From NCBI GenBank assembly GCA_026874595.1, contig CM049307.1, forward strand, positions 65,344,870-65,408,869: a stretch of 64,000 bases of DNA. Direction: 5' to 3'. Position 1 is the stretch's first letter; the number at the start of each line of letters is the position of its first letter. Below the pieces are notes generated by a model that searched no databases, was not told where the DNA came from, and saw only the letters and a program-made list of their open reading frames with translations. Source of the stretch: Sipunculus nudus (Eukaryota; Annelida; Sipuncula; Golfingiida; Sipunculidae). The position numbers were made by a program, and so were the translations under genes. This document shows positions 14,460-24,814 of this stretch, piece by piece.

Positions 14460-15000
14460 TTGGAAACCCTCCAGTGACATTACTATTGAAGCAATTTTTA
14501 TCGTGTTCCCTCTCGCTAACGCGTATCGGAAACCCTCTAGGGACATTACCATAGAAGTGATTTATATCGCGTTCGCTCTCGCTAACGCGTTTTGGAACCC
14601 TTCAGTGACATTACCATAGAAGCGATTTTTATCGCCAACGCGCATTTGGAAACCCTCAAGTGACATTACAATAGAAGCGACTTTCATCGCATTCGCTCTT
14701 GCAAACGCACATTTGGAAACCCTCCAGTGACATAACCATAGAAGTGATTTATACCGCGTTCGCTCTCGCTAACGCGTTTTGGAAACCCTCCAGTCACATT
14801 ACCATAGAAGCGATTTTTATCACAAACGCACATTTGGAAACCCTCCAGTGACATAACCATAGAAGTGATTTTTATCGCGTTCGCTCTCGCTAACGCGTTT
14901 GGAAACCCTCCAGGGACATTACCATAAAAGCGATTTTTATCGCTAACGCGCATTTTGAAACCTTCAAGTGACATTACCATAGAACCGATTTTATCGCACT
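14460..15000. repeat. Tandem repeat with alternating long (66 bp) and short (55 bp) units
   Basis: GGAAACCCTC-type motifs start at 14462, 14528, 14593, 14648, 14714, 14781, 14835, 14900 and 14955, giving spacings of about 66, 65, 55, 66, 67, 54, 65 and 55. Long units contain GCGTTCGCTCTCGCTAACGCG and short units contain only the AACGCGCATTT part. The long-long-short order repeats, so this is a small higher-order array. Confidence 0.92.
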
Positions 15001-15691
15001 CGCGTTCGCGCTCATGGAAGTGCAGCTTTAAATAAATTGAGTTTTATCATTACAGTTTTTGGAAGGGGTTGAGTCAAACAGACCCGGACCACATTACTGT
15101 CGACACATGTACAAGATCTCGGCACGAATCGAATAAATACCTTTCATATACTTTAACACAATAAAGCCAACATTAAAAACAGTTGGTATTTTAATCTTGA
15201 TAGTAACATACCGGGGTTTAATGCAGTTTGCTTATTGTAAGTTTAATGGAGAACCAAACACCGGGGGATTGACTTGTTGCGTTGTGTTAGGAATCCATAT
15301 GGGCTTTGTGAGTCTGAATAAATAAATAATGAGTTTGTAATGAAACAATCTCCAGGGACTGAACCGCTCAGCGGGAGGTTCATCAGCGCACGCCGACATC
15401 CGTGTTCAACTCATTGTTACTGTCTGATAAATACACGGCGTCTAATCGGGTCTAAGTTAACAATTAATGTTATTGCCATTTCTTCCGATATTTAACCAAA
15501 TGAACCGTTTAGTCAGGCATGTGTACATACAAATGTAATTCAGTCAGGATAATGTATATAAAATATGTCTTGGGACATGCTATTAAACCACAGTATTTCA
15601 ATTTGGGGTTGTGTTTTGCAACGCTTAATTGTGTGGACACGTTTTAACTTTTGTTCACAACGCTATAATCCTGTTTTCTTTCAAATAGTAT
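15001..15691. other. Non-coding stretch
   Basis: No recognised gene, array or element end. Confidence 0.45.
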
Positions 15692-15862
15692 ATCTAAACA
15701 CAACCTGATCTGATAGCAGTACTGAAGTTTATATATCTAGTTATCTTTCTAATCTATCTTATCTTATCTTATCTCAGCTTCTCTTGTCTTATTTTATCTG
15801 ATCTGATCTTATCTTATCTATCTCTGCCTCTATCTATCTATATTTGTGTCTATCAATGTGTC

Positions 15863-15893
<31 letters not shown>

Positions 15894-16205
15894 TTATCTG
15901 TCTGTCTGTCTATCTAAGCTAATCAAATCTAATCTAATCTAATCTAATCTAATCTAATCTGTCTAATCTATCTATTTAATCTTTCTAATATATCTATCTA
16001 TCCATCCATCCATTCATCCATTCATCTATCCATCCATCTATCTCTCTATCTTTATATACCTGTTAATTTATGTATGTTGTTTACTCTGTAGAACTATTAC
16101 CATATCTTAACACAGCCTGATCTGATAAGACTACTGAAGTTAATATATATGTCACTTATATACCTGTTTATAGACTGTTTCCTCTGTGGAACTATAAACT
16201 ATTTG
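15692..16205. repeat. Compound TATC/AATCT microsatellite between flanking repeats
   Basis: 15735-16055 is an impure tract of TTATC, TATC, TGTC, TAATC and CATC units. It is flanked by near-identical segments: 15692-15738 and 16102-16151 both contain ACACA(A/G)CCTGATCTGATA and ACTGAAGTT. A further related segment (ATACCTGTT...CTCTGT(A/G)GAACTAT) occurs at 16058-16105 and 16157-16196. The microsatellite may have expanded inside an older local tandem duplication. Confidence 0.8.
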
Positions 16206-16499
16206 TTCAGTGTCACGGATATTGAGTTTCTGGGGTTTTGAGTCTGCCGGACCATGGTGTTTACATGTTGTGCACCCAATATATATGTAATTTTTATATG
16301 TTATGATAAAAGTTAATTCTCTTTGCTTTTATACCTAGCTATATGGGTTCGCCAGAGAGGTTAGGTGTTCTTGAAATAAATATAAGCTGGGGAGTACGTG
16401 GAATTGGTTAGTAAAAGAGAAGAAAATCATGTCGGACAGGCATTCCCTATATAGGCTCTATATAGGCCCCGATAAAATATTTCAGTATGTGGAAGTCTC

Positions 16500-17030
16500 T
16501 TTTATTTTAGTTTTTCAGCATATATATTTTCATCGAGAGAGATCCAGAGGATCCCAACCGGATCGGAGTGTCCTACAGGGCACAAATAAATGCGTTTAAA
16601 TTCCAAAGTCTCGTTTTGTATCAGCATATATGAACATTTTCATGAGGAAGGGGTTATATGGGCCCTGGTCGATCAGGAGTTTCCTAAATAAAGGACACGA
16701 GAAACTACTAGAAATTTCTGCTGAAAATATTTTTTTTTCTGATACCGCTTTATTCAGGTGGGCTCAACGGAGCCCGGGCCGGCTTTGGGGTCTCCTGATC
16801 AGGCTAGTGCCTAAACAAATGCATGAAAGGCGGAAATTGGATTTGTTTTTATTGTTAGCTTATATAGTTTGAATCGGAAGTGATAAGAAGGGCCATTGAG
16901 CAGTATACAAGCTAGGATATCTTTAAAGCTTGAAGTTACATTTTCTTTAATTGTACTAACTAACTTTATAAAATGTTTAATCCGGTGGGCAAAAAGGACT
17001 CGGGCTGGTCAGGAGTTTCTTAGGAACTCC
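16500..17030 (+). repeat. Diverged direct repeats containing GATCAGGAGTTTC
   Basis: Related segments appear near 16545 (GGATCGGAGTGTCCTACAGG), 16665 (TGGTCGATCAGGAGTTTCC), 16780 (CTCCTGATCAGGCTAGTG) and 17003 (CTGGTCAGGAGTTTCTTAGG). Some are preceded by GTGGGC and CGGGC. Spacing is irregular, so this may be an old dispersed element rather than a satellite. Confidence 0.4.
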
Positions 17031-17120
17031 CCTCCCCCCCAACCCCCAACCCCCCATCCCCCTCAAACCCCCCCACCCAACCCCCCGGCCATCCCCCCCC
17101 ATCAAATCCTGTGCCACCCG
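17026..17120. other. C-rich tract with G4/i-motif potential
   Basis: About 75 bp of C4-C8 runs separated by one to four A/T bases. G14 lies at 17165-17178 and G11 at 17399-17409. The runs satisfy the simple requirement for a G-quadruplex on the minus strand, and an i-motif on the plus strand. No function is implied. Confidence 0.7.
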
Positions 17121-17536
17121 CCACCCTTAACCATAGTTTCTCAGAACCAATTTCCCTCCGGGGAGGGGGGGGGGGGGGTCCGGCAAAGCACGAACGTCGA
17201 GTGCGCGTATCGTCTAAGGGGATTGTCATGGGAACGGGTGGGTCGTTTCAGTCATTTCTGAAAATTGCAGTTCAATGGTATTTTATGGACATTTTTGTTA
17301 ATATCCCAGATTCTTTTGCAGTTTGAACAAAGATCCTATTTTTCTGGCAATGGTGCATTCTTTTAGTTGCCAAAATGTTGCCCTTATTGAGAAAGGAAGG
17401 GGGGGGGGGATGTTTCACCTGGTCCCCACCATATTGCGCCCATGCGAGGCACATCCGTGAAAGAAATTAACCGAATTAATATTTATATTTGCTTACACCC
17501 TACAGGGTCGTTTTGGTCGGGTAGACCGTTCCGTAA

Positions 17537-17559
17537 AACCCCTTTCACACATACACGTT
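17537..17559. repeat. Left terminal inverted repeat of the Harbinger element
   Basis: The inner 20 bases match the right end perfectly. The outermost three (AAC) do not match the TGG of the right end read in complement. Confidence 0.9.
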
Positions 17560-17575
17560 CTAGCTACCACGATCA

Positions 17576-17596
17576 CCACGTTCTCGGGAAACGTGG
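17576..17596. promoter_or_regulatory. Left subterminal palindrome
   Basis: A 21-bp near-palindrome starting CCACGTTCTC and ending AAACGTGG, 36 bp inside the left inverted repeat. The right end has a perfect version at 22628-22648. Matched subterminal motifs like this are expected binding sites for the transposon's own proteins; that role is inferred. Confidence 0.65.
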
Positions 17597-18052
17597 TAGT
17601 CGCGGTGTTGAACGTACAATGGTCTCCAGAGATCGTCGTCAGGTCGCTATGATCGCCAACCCTCTACGACAAAGTTTTCCTGTAAAACTTGAGCGCGGTC
17701 GATCGCGACAATCGTGCCGAAACGTACTTGAGAACGTATGGGACGTACAAAAAACGTAGTGGACGTACAAAGGACGTACGAAGAACGCAGATGGTCGCCA
17801 CCATTTCTTGACTGCGTTCTCGGCGTCTATTGTACGTCCATACTACGTTCATTGTGCGCTCGTACAACGTCCTCAGCGCGTCCTCGGCGTTTTGCATACG
17901 TTCTCTTTACGTCCAGGAAGTCCCAAGTAGGTTCTCCCCACGTTCTGTGTACGTCAATGGCGTCTGTTGTACGTTTCAGCACGTTCTTACTACGTCTTCT
18001 CGACGTTCTCAGTGCGTTTTCAGTGACCTACTATTGTTCATCGCGATTCTCA

Positions 18053-18060
18053 TATAAATA
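18053..18060 (+). promoter_or_regulatory. TATA box of the Harbinger DNA-binding gene
   Basis: TATAAATA lies 54 bp upstream of the ATG at 18114, just after the ACGT-rich left subterminal region. Its position fits a core promoter with a short leader. Confidence 0.6.
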
Positions 18061-18113
18061 GGGTTGCGTCAAATGTGCCCCATTGGATGCTGTGATACCG
18101 GGTTACCGTCATT

Positions 18114-19702
18114 ATGCCTCAAAGAAAAAGAGCCAGACCTCGCAAAGCGGACCCGGAGCCTGCAAGATCATCATCGCCTTCTCCTACTCCGTCACCAAGT
18201 GCCTCCATACAGTCTCGCCAACAACATAACCAGGGACATGGCAGAAGAGCCTCACCTGTTGGTCCATCTGTGCCTTTACCAGACTTACCTACCTCAGACT
18301 TGCCTGCTTCTCAGCCTTCCCGTGAGTCTCCAAACCACTCTCCACCCGATAGCGATGCCAGTGAGGCATCACAAGTTTCTCAAACATCAAAGAAGGCCAG
18401 GCGATTTGTGAACCTGACCCCCGAGCAAGAAGAGGACATGGCTAACTGGCTTTTGGACCATCCACAATTCTATGACAAATCCCTTCTAGCCTTCAGGAAC
18501 ACCAAGTCCAAGAAGTATATCTTGAACAAGAAGGCTGAAGAGATGGGGTTGGACCCAGAGCTGCTAGAGGTCTGGTATAAGTCACTGAGAACAAGATTTG
18601 GCCGTCTCCCCAAAACTGGACCTTCTGGAAGCGGGCCCAAGGAGTTGACCGAGAAGGACCAGTTTGTCTTGCGGGTTTTCTCATTTCTTGGACCTCATAT
18701 TTTTTAGAGTACCCAGCAGGCAAGGAGTGAATGTAAGTACAATTTAAAATAAATATTTTTTTATAATATATTTTAATATTTTCATTTAATTAATATTTGA
18801 ATATAACAAAATAAGTACATATGTGTTATGCAATTTACACTTTGAAAACAATTATGATGCTAAATATAGTTTTTCATGTCTCACAACATGACATATTATT
18901 ATAAATGAGATTAACTACTTTTTTGCTGTATTCTTGCAGATCAGGCAGCGGATGTCTTGTGCTTCTGCTTCTGGAATAGCTCAGAGACCCGACGGTGAGG
19001 AGGAGAAAGACGATGATGATGATATATCAACACCATCAGCCACCCCGCCTGTCTCCAGGTCCCAGACTGAAACCACCTCAACCAGTAGCAAGGGCCAGAC
19101 GAGGCGCAGGAGGAAAACGACACAGCGAGGTGAAGAAGCGATGAAGCTCCTTGCAGAGAGGGCTCAGTGCACGGGCCAGCTGGTTACACGGCTCGAAAAG
19201 CTCATTAGCTCCCCCCGAGAAGCATGAGGAGCCTGTTGGAGAGAGGAGACAGTGGGCCAGGTGGCTGGAGACCAAGTTTGACTCAATTCATTCCACCCTC
19301 TGGGATGACTTCCAGGGCGACATGTTCAACCTTGTCATTGGTTATACAAGAAGGTCAAAGCCAATGTTCGAACGTGAACAGCATCTGCAGGGTGGTCCAC
19401 AGCTTCAGCAACAGCAGCAGGCCCAGATATATCAGGCCAATCACTTCATGCCGCCGCATTCTCCTGCGTCTATCGTGCAGAGGACCTATACCGTTCCAGC
19501 GCAGTTTCCCGCTCCAGGTCCCCTTCAGACAGTGTCCATCCACCAGCCCTCCCAGCAGTTCTTCAGTCCATCAACTCCTCAACCTAAGGCCTCTGCTACG
19601 ATCACATCCCAGGTGAGAAGGACCTTGGCAGAGTCATGGTCCACCGTCGGGCCTTCCGCGCCGACAGCAACTTTGGTGGACTTCAGTGATACTTCACCAT
19701 AA
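18114..19702 (+). pseudogene. Harbinger Myb/SANT-MADF-like DNA-binding protein, two-exon, frameshifted
   Basis: This is the accessory protein that PIF/Harbinger elements encode alongside the transposase. In characterised elements it binds transposon DNA and helps bring the transposase into the nucleus. Exon 1 starts at 18114 with a basic N-terminus (MPQRKRARPRK) and a Ser/Pro-rich linker. A MADF-like domain follows at residues about 101-192 (NWLLDHPQFYDK, VWYKSLRTRFGRL, FSFLGPHIF). A GT donor at 18733 and an AG acceptor at 18938-18939 define a 207-bp AT-rich intron with phase-0 joining. Exon 2 has an acidic run, a basic RRRRK segment and a Gln-rich tail, ending at TAA 19700-19702. Two breaks are seen, both at homopolymers: T6 at about 18700-18705 (immediate TAG) and C6 at about 19211-19216 (TGA at 19225-19227). 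Each is fixed by a one-base change, so they are either recent decay or assembly errors. Confidence 0.85.
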
Positions 19703-20635
19703 TTTTGTATTTCACCGGGAACTTTCACAAGCCAGCTCCCTGGAGAACCTTCTCAGCCTCCCAGTGTAAGAGAACTGAATACACCACACCCCCTTTCAGA
19801 ATCAGAGTGTATGACACGTAGAATAAAAATTTCAAAGTGACAGTGATATTTTTTTCTGTTATACAAAGGACTCTGCTAATTATCTAATTTTTTATTTTAA
19901 CTTTTAAAAATGTTCTTAGTTAAGGCTTGCCTGCTATGCATGAAAATAGTGACAAAGATGTGCTATGCTCGTAAAATGATAATTGTTAACAGAATTAATA
20001 CCCAGAAATGTTATAATTAATTTTAGTTTAGACCAAAAGAATAAATGTTCTTTTTTTTTCAGATGGTTACACACTGTTCATCACTCTTCATTGGCGTGAC
20101 TGTTGGCAGATTAAGGGAAGACCCTCTCATTTAAAATAACATAAGGGATATAAGTATAATATGGGGAACATGAATAACTAATATTAATCTGCATGTGTTT
20201 ATTAAATTACTGTAAGCAATTACATTTTCGTATTATTAAAGCGGTAGCAAATGTATTATTTCATTTTTACCAATAAGGTATTTTAATCTTGTACCAACTG
20301 CCGAACTACTGGGTGTATGGAGAAATAAATTTGTAATTTTAACATTTAATAATTACTTTTTTACTACATTTTTAGACTATAGGACAAGGCATATAATTAA
20401 GTAATAATTGCTATTGAAAAGGCAAATGGACAATCAACTTTTAATAATGATAAATGAAAAAATTATATACATGTTACACACCTTAAAATTCTTGCATACA
20501 TTAACATTGTACAAACCCACATTTCAGTATAGCAAAAATATTATTGCTTAGTGTCTCTTGTTACGAACTGAAATGTTGCTTTAAATCTTTCATCGTTCTG
20601 GGAAAACACTTGCAGCCTGCCATGGCACAGCTCCC
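19703..20635. other. Region between the convergent Harbinger genes
   Basis: AT-rich spacer separating the two tail-to-tail genes. It has a plus-strand AATAAA at 19822-19827 and a second at about 20324. A TTTTTTTTTCAG acceptor-like sequence ends at about 20062, which could mark an untranslated exon of the plus-strand gene. No protein-like reading frame. Confidence 0.5.
19822..19827 (+). terminator. Polyadenylation signal of the Harbinger DNA-binding gene
   Basis: AATAAA lies 120 bp after the TAA at 19702, in AT-rich sequence. Confidence 0.55.
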
Positions 20636-21891
20636 TTAGGGTGCGAGTAATACCTTGATAAATAATCCCTTACATTTTTTTGCTGCATTTGTTGCTCTGT
20701 TGCCACGACCTGGTTCTAAGTTCACGTTTAAGTTTTGTCCCTGACGCCAGGCACCAGGCATCTCCTGCAGGTCCTCGCTGCGTAAGAGAGCATTTTGCAT
20801 CGCAGGATAGCGTCTCCGCATAATATTGTGCAGGCAAACTCAAGCCAGAGTTACACTTTCCACATTCTTTGGAGACATTTTCAGAGTAGTCAACAAACAG
20901 GCAAATCGCTGCACTAATATTCCAAAGGCGTTCTCAACAACTCTCCTGGCTCTAGAAAGCCTGTAATTAAATATCCGCTCTTCATCTGTGAGATTTCTTC
21001 GGCTGTAGGGCTTCATAAGCCATGTCCTCAGGGGGATAGCATCATCTCCGATAATAAAATAGGGTAGATCCTCGTTATCTCCTGGTAGTAGTGTGGGTGA
21101 AGGGAAAACAATAGTACCATCCTCTATTGTAGTCTTAAGTTCGCAGGTCCCGAATATCTGACTGTCCAAACATGATCCATTAGCACCGACATCCACCCAA
21201 ATGAATTTGTAGTCCGCATCAACAAGGGCCATCAAAACAATGGAATTGAAGCCTTTATAGTTGTAATATGTTGATCCGCCTCTCGAAGGACACCTGATTG
21301 CGATATGTTTGCCGTCTATAGCGCCAAGGCAGTGATGAAAGTTCCATCTTCTGGAGAAAAGGTCAGCAATGTCCAGCCAACCCTGGATGGTGGTAGGTAT
21401 GGCGAGGATTTCATCAGCATATCCCGAAATAATTGCTTCACACACCTCCGGTATGAACAGTGCAAAGGTGTTGTGCGCCACTCGGAAGTTGTACATCAGA
21501 GACTTATATGTGCAGCCAGTGGCCAAGAACCTTAGGGTACAGGCTAGCTTCAAGCCTGGAGGAAGTGCTTTCCTCCAGAAGGTGTCTTGACGTTGAATGC
21601 GAGGACCAACTCTTTCCAACGGTTCATAGAATATTTGCGGCTCGAGACGAAGAAAGTTCTTGAAGGTGGCGTGGCCAGTCATCTCCAACTCAATAACAGC
21701 TGCTCGTATTGGCCGAAGAGTATTCTGGTTTGCAGCCAAGGCCTCACCCACCACTCGCGCTGTTTCCCGTCGTCCCGCATCTCCTCCGCCAGAACAGCCA
21801 AGGCGAGGTCTTCTGCAGCAATCATATCATTCAGAATGGCAACATATATTGCCACCAATCTGTGTCTTGCAATAGCTGGCATGATGTTCAC
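20636..21891 (-). pseudogene. HARBI1-like DDE transposase (DDE_Tnp_4), frameshift plus nonsense
   Basis: Cuts and rejoins the element's DNA ends through an RNase H-like DDE active site. The 304-codon main open frame (20840-21754) carries the family signatures: FKNFLRL near residue 31, LRFLATGCTYKSL at 74, LGAIDGKHIAI with the first catalytic Asp at about 147, GANGSCLDSQIF with Asp 197, IIGDDAIPLR with Asp 237/238, and RARRVVENAFGIL with Glu 274. The expected N-terminus (REWWVRPWL...GQYEQLL) lies in another frame starting at 21891, so about one base has been lost near 21694-21697. The C-terminus (CLHNIMRRRYP to 20636) continues in frame beyond a single TGA at 20840-20842. With both changes this copy should not make a full transposase. 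It converges on the DNA-binding gene, as is usual in Harbinger elements. Confidence 0.93.
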
Positions 21892-21938
21892 TCATCGGAA
21901 GTCAGACTGAAAATGAAAGCTACTCAAACCACCCTGGG

Positions 21939-21948
21939 TTTATATATA
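21939..21948 (-). promoter_or_regulatory. TATA box of the transposase gene
   Basis: TATATATAAA on the minus strand, about 50 bp upstream of the ATG at 21889-21891, mirroring the TATA box of the opposite gene. Confidence 0.5.
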
Positions 21949-22627
21949 CAGTACTAGAGTCGTAGAAAAGACGCACAAAAAACGTACTGAAGGTCCTACG
22001 ATCGCGAAACACGTAGTACACACGTAAATCGATCGTAAGTTTGACGTGATACAGCGTAAAATCATCGCAGTCAGCGTATTAATAACGTAAGAATATCGTA
22101 CAGGGGGCGTTGTGGACGTACTGAAAGCGTACGGGGGTCGCACGTTTTATTTCGCGATGCAGTCGTACGTCGAAGGTACTGGGCGTAATTACAACGTACG
22201 ACGGACGAACAATGAGCGTACGTCGGCGGCGACCATTTCCAACCTCTTAGACCTGCAACAGGTCGAGGAATAATTTTTTTTTTTCATTTGTTTGTATTAC
22301 GTTTATCAATGTTCAGTGATCATTATATAATTCATGTATTGGCCCCTTCTGTGGGGTGCAAATAGTTTACTTTCTTTCTCCAGGGGGCCCCACTATCACA
22401 AAGGGGTAAGGACTAGATGAGAATCCTCCTATAATTGAGCACACAGACGCCACCTGTAGTTATTATTGTGAATTACTGGAACTGGTCATGGCAGCAACAG
22501 GGAAGCTGGACATAGGGTCAACAGAGTAAAAGAATAGGGGTTGCTTTTACTTGGGGTATATTTATGCAAAATAAGAAACAGACAAAATTATAGGGACCTA
22601 CGCAGGTCTACCAACCTCTACGTCCAC

Positions 22628-22648
22628 CCACGTTCTCCGAGAACGTGG
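22628..22648. promoter_or_regulatory. Right subterminal palindrome
   Basis: A perfect 21-bp palindrome with a single central base (CCACGTTCTC / GAGAACGTGG), 25 bp inside the right inverted repeat. It corresponds to 17576-17596 at the left end. Confidence 0.7.
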
Positions 22649-22673
22649 CGAATAGCGGCCAGACGTACGATCA

Positions 22674-22696
22674 AACGTGTATGTGTGAAAGGGCCA
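22674..22696. repeat. Right terminal inverted repeat of the Harbinger element
   Basis: Complement of the left repeat over 20 bases (22674-22693), followed by CCA and then TTA. Confidence 0.9.
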
Positions 22697-22920
22697 TTAG
22701 CTCTTATAAACGTGAAAATATTCTTTTGCGTTTTCCTTGAACAGCATGATGCAGAATGATGTGTGTATACCGTGAGATGTGTGTTTGTAAAAAAAGAAAA
22801 GAAGTTTTTCACATAATCACAGCAGTGTAGGGGCAAAACACTTACTGCCACCGATTATATGTTTTAATCTGACGTACCTGCCCTTGCTTTGGCACGTGTT
22901 GATCTATATTTTTATTTTAA

Positions 22921-23352
22921 AGGTGCCTATTCGCCTACATTTTGAAAAAGAATTTATATTTCTCGGTTCCTCTGTGTATATATTAGTGATCTGAGGATAA
23001 TTCTGGTTATGAACAAACATTACTTATAACGTCTACCTGGAGGATGCATGAACTTGTTTATCATTAATGTTTTTGTAAACACAGCAATGTGACAAACGTG
23101 AAAAACCTGTAATCTAAAGTGGTAGGTTGCATATAAGCGGAGGTAGAAAGGTCATTTGTTGCAAAACGACATTTGCAGAGCTCTGGCTTATTTGACTTGC
23201 CTCCAGATGCCCTTGTTGAAATCGTTTTATTTTGGCGGGCCCCAACATATTAAAAACATGTTGATAAAAACATAACATGCAGTCTGTGTGCGGTGATATC
23301 CACGTTTTAATCACCTTTCTTTTATAAAGGCCAGATAGGTGGCTGGGCCTCT
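22921..23352 (-). mobile_element. TTAA-flanked MITE (Kolobok/T2-like), copy 1
   Basis: Flanked by TTAA at 22917-22920 and 23353-23356. The ends read TTAAAGGTGCC and, in complement, TTAAAGAGGCCC. The whole 432 bp is a diverged inverted copy of 37808-38248. Shared blocks include GGTGATATCCACGTTTT and TTGTAAACACAGCAATGTGAC, present there in complement. TTAA duplications with TTAAAGGRR-type ends characterise the T2/Kolobok superfamily. Non-coding. Confidence 0.78.
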
Positions 23353-23356
23353 TTAA

Positions 23357-23920
23357 CTACTTATTTATCAGTGTAAATATTTAAAAATTCTTCCCAGTTT
23401 CAGTTCGTTTTGTCATTATTATGAAAACTGTTTTGTTGATAGTATAGAAAGCATTAGGAGCATGAACAATTTAACTCTTGTTAATAAACAATTAAATAAG
23501 GCCTAGTCTGCCTTCTGTGTTATGGTGTGGTCTACGCGAATAACGTAATTGAAATACAAAAAAAATTTTCGGATTAGAACTATTGTAAAATAAACACATT
23601 ATTTCCTACACCAAACGTTTTATACATTGTTAAGACCATAAGGACCCGGAAACCTCGTTTTACCCCCTCGAAAAATTCCTCTCGGAGGCCCTGAATGAAA
23701 TCTCGAGTTATTTATTGATATGATGATAAAATCTCGTTTTTTTTTTTAAATTAATGGTGACGCGTGTAATCTCAAGGTTTATAATGGTTTATGAGTTTGT
23801 TTCAATAGCCATATGTGGGTAAAAAAATGTATTGTTGGTGGATTGATCAGGTCCCGCTAATTATCTCTGGATAATATGGCTGATTTTCGAAAACTGAATT
23901 TAGTCTTAGGTCACAGGTTT
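23357..23920. other. Non-coding stretch
   Basis: AT-rich; nothing recognised. Confidence 0.45.
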
Positions 23921-24290
23921 GCCATCGCCGAAGGCGCCATCAGTAAAGGACATAGAAATGGGGAGTGTCCGTCCGTCCTTCCCTCTGTCCGTCTGCCTGT
24001 CCGTCACATGTATGATGTTAACATAAAACAAATTAACATAAAGTCACCGAACTAACACCATTAATGCAACTCAGAAAATTTAAGGTAAAATGTGAATATG
24101 CATGACCTTGAGGCTTTTTCAAGGTCAAACAAGCGCAAGTGCTTATAAAGTTAACGCAATATATAACTTGTAAAAAGATTTCAGCACAGTCACCAAACTC
24201 GCAGTATTGATATACCCCATGAAGGCCAGGTCAAGTTCGAATATAGACAAATTTTTCAAGGTCACAGAGGCGATGATGTTGACATGATGT
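23921..24290. repeat. Dispersed repeat with TCCGTC run and TCAAGGTCA motifs
   Basis: A small CGCC-GAA-GGCG stem (23928-23938) is followed by TCCGTCCGTCC-rich sequence at 23970-24005. ATGACCTTGAGG (24101), TCAAGGTCAAAC (24119), CAGGTCAAGTTCG (24228) and TCAAGGTCACAG (24257) come next. It resembles the 4080-4830 array in motif content and 53370-53460 in having a stem followed by a GTCCGTC run. Confidence 0.45.
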
Positions 24291-24811
24291 TAACAATACA
24301 ATAACTTAAAAAAACAAGAATTTGAGGCAGAGTCGGCAAACCGGCAGTTAGACCTTTTCCACAAGCATGCGCACTGCCCGTGTTTGAGCGGTCGTCTTGA
24401 GGGTTCGGGTCAGCTGACCTCCGCATGTAAACAGACGGGCGAGGCGAGCGTATCTGCCATCTGGTACCCAAGTTCCCAGAAATATCTCTCGTTGCTGAAG
24501 AAAGGGTGAGCCAATATTTTATAATTAATAATAACATAAAATAAGCAATATTTTACCGTTTCATAAAAAAAAAGAAAAAAAGGTTCATACTTGCTGAAAA
24601 ATAACTGACTTGAATAGCGCCGGCGATGTGCAACTAATACAACATGGTCACAACTAATATACATTGTTGTTAGGGGAATTTTTATAATCATTATTATTTA
24701 TTATTTTTATTTTTTTGTGCAAGATCCCTTCTGCGTAAAAATTACACGTTTTGTGTTTACATTGAGCTAGCTCAGCTGCGGCTTTGACAGGTGCAAGTGC
24801 ACTTTGGGGCG
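24291..24811. other. Non-coding stretch
   Basis: Nothing recognised; ends at the TTA target site of the next element. Confidence 0.4.
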
Positions 24812-24814
24812 TTA

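Larger units (their letters stand above)
17537..22696. mobile_element. PIF/Harbinger DNA transposon, near full length (5.16 kb)
   Basis: The ends carry a perfect 20-bp inverted repeat, CCCTTTCACACATACACGTT at 17540-17559 and its complement at 22674-22693, plus three less similar outer bases. The flanks read TAA (17534-17536) and TTA (22697-22699), a one-mismatch version of the 3-bp TWA duplication typical of PIF/Harbinger. Inside are the two standard genes, convergent: a Myb/SANT-MADF-like DNA-binding protein on plus (18114-19702) and a HARBI1-like transposase on minus (20636-21891). Both subterminal regions (about 17560-18050 and 21960-22240) are dense in ACGT, CGTAC and ACGTTC motifs. Both genes are damaged as written, so the copy is probably inactive unless the frameshifts are assembly errors. 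Confidence 0.93.

Noticed and set aside
17020-17261. Pro-rich or Gly-rich open frames on both strands
   Set aside because: They are translations of the C-run/G-run tract.
21305-21910. Several plus-strand open frames of 67-107 codons
   Set aside because: They are antisense shadows of the transposase gene, which carries clear domain motifs on the minus strand.
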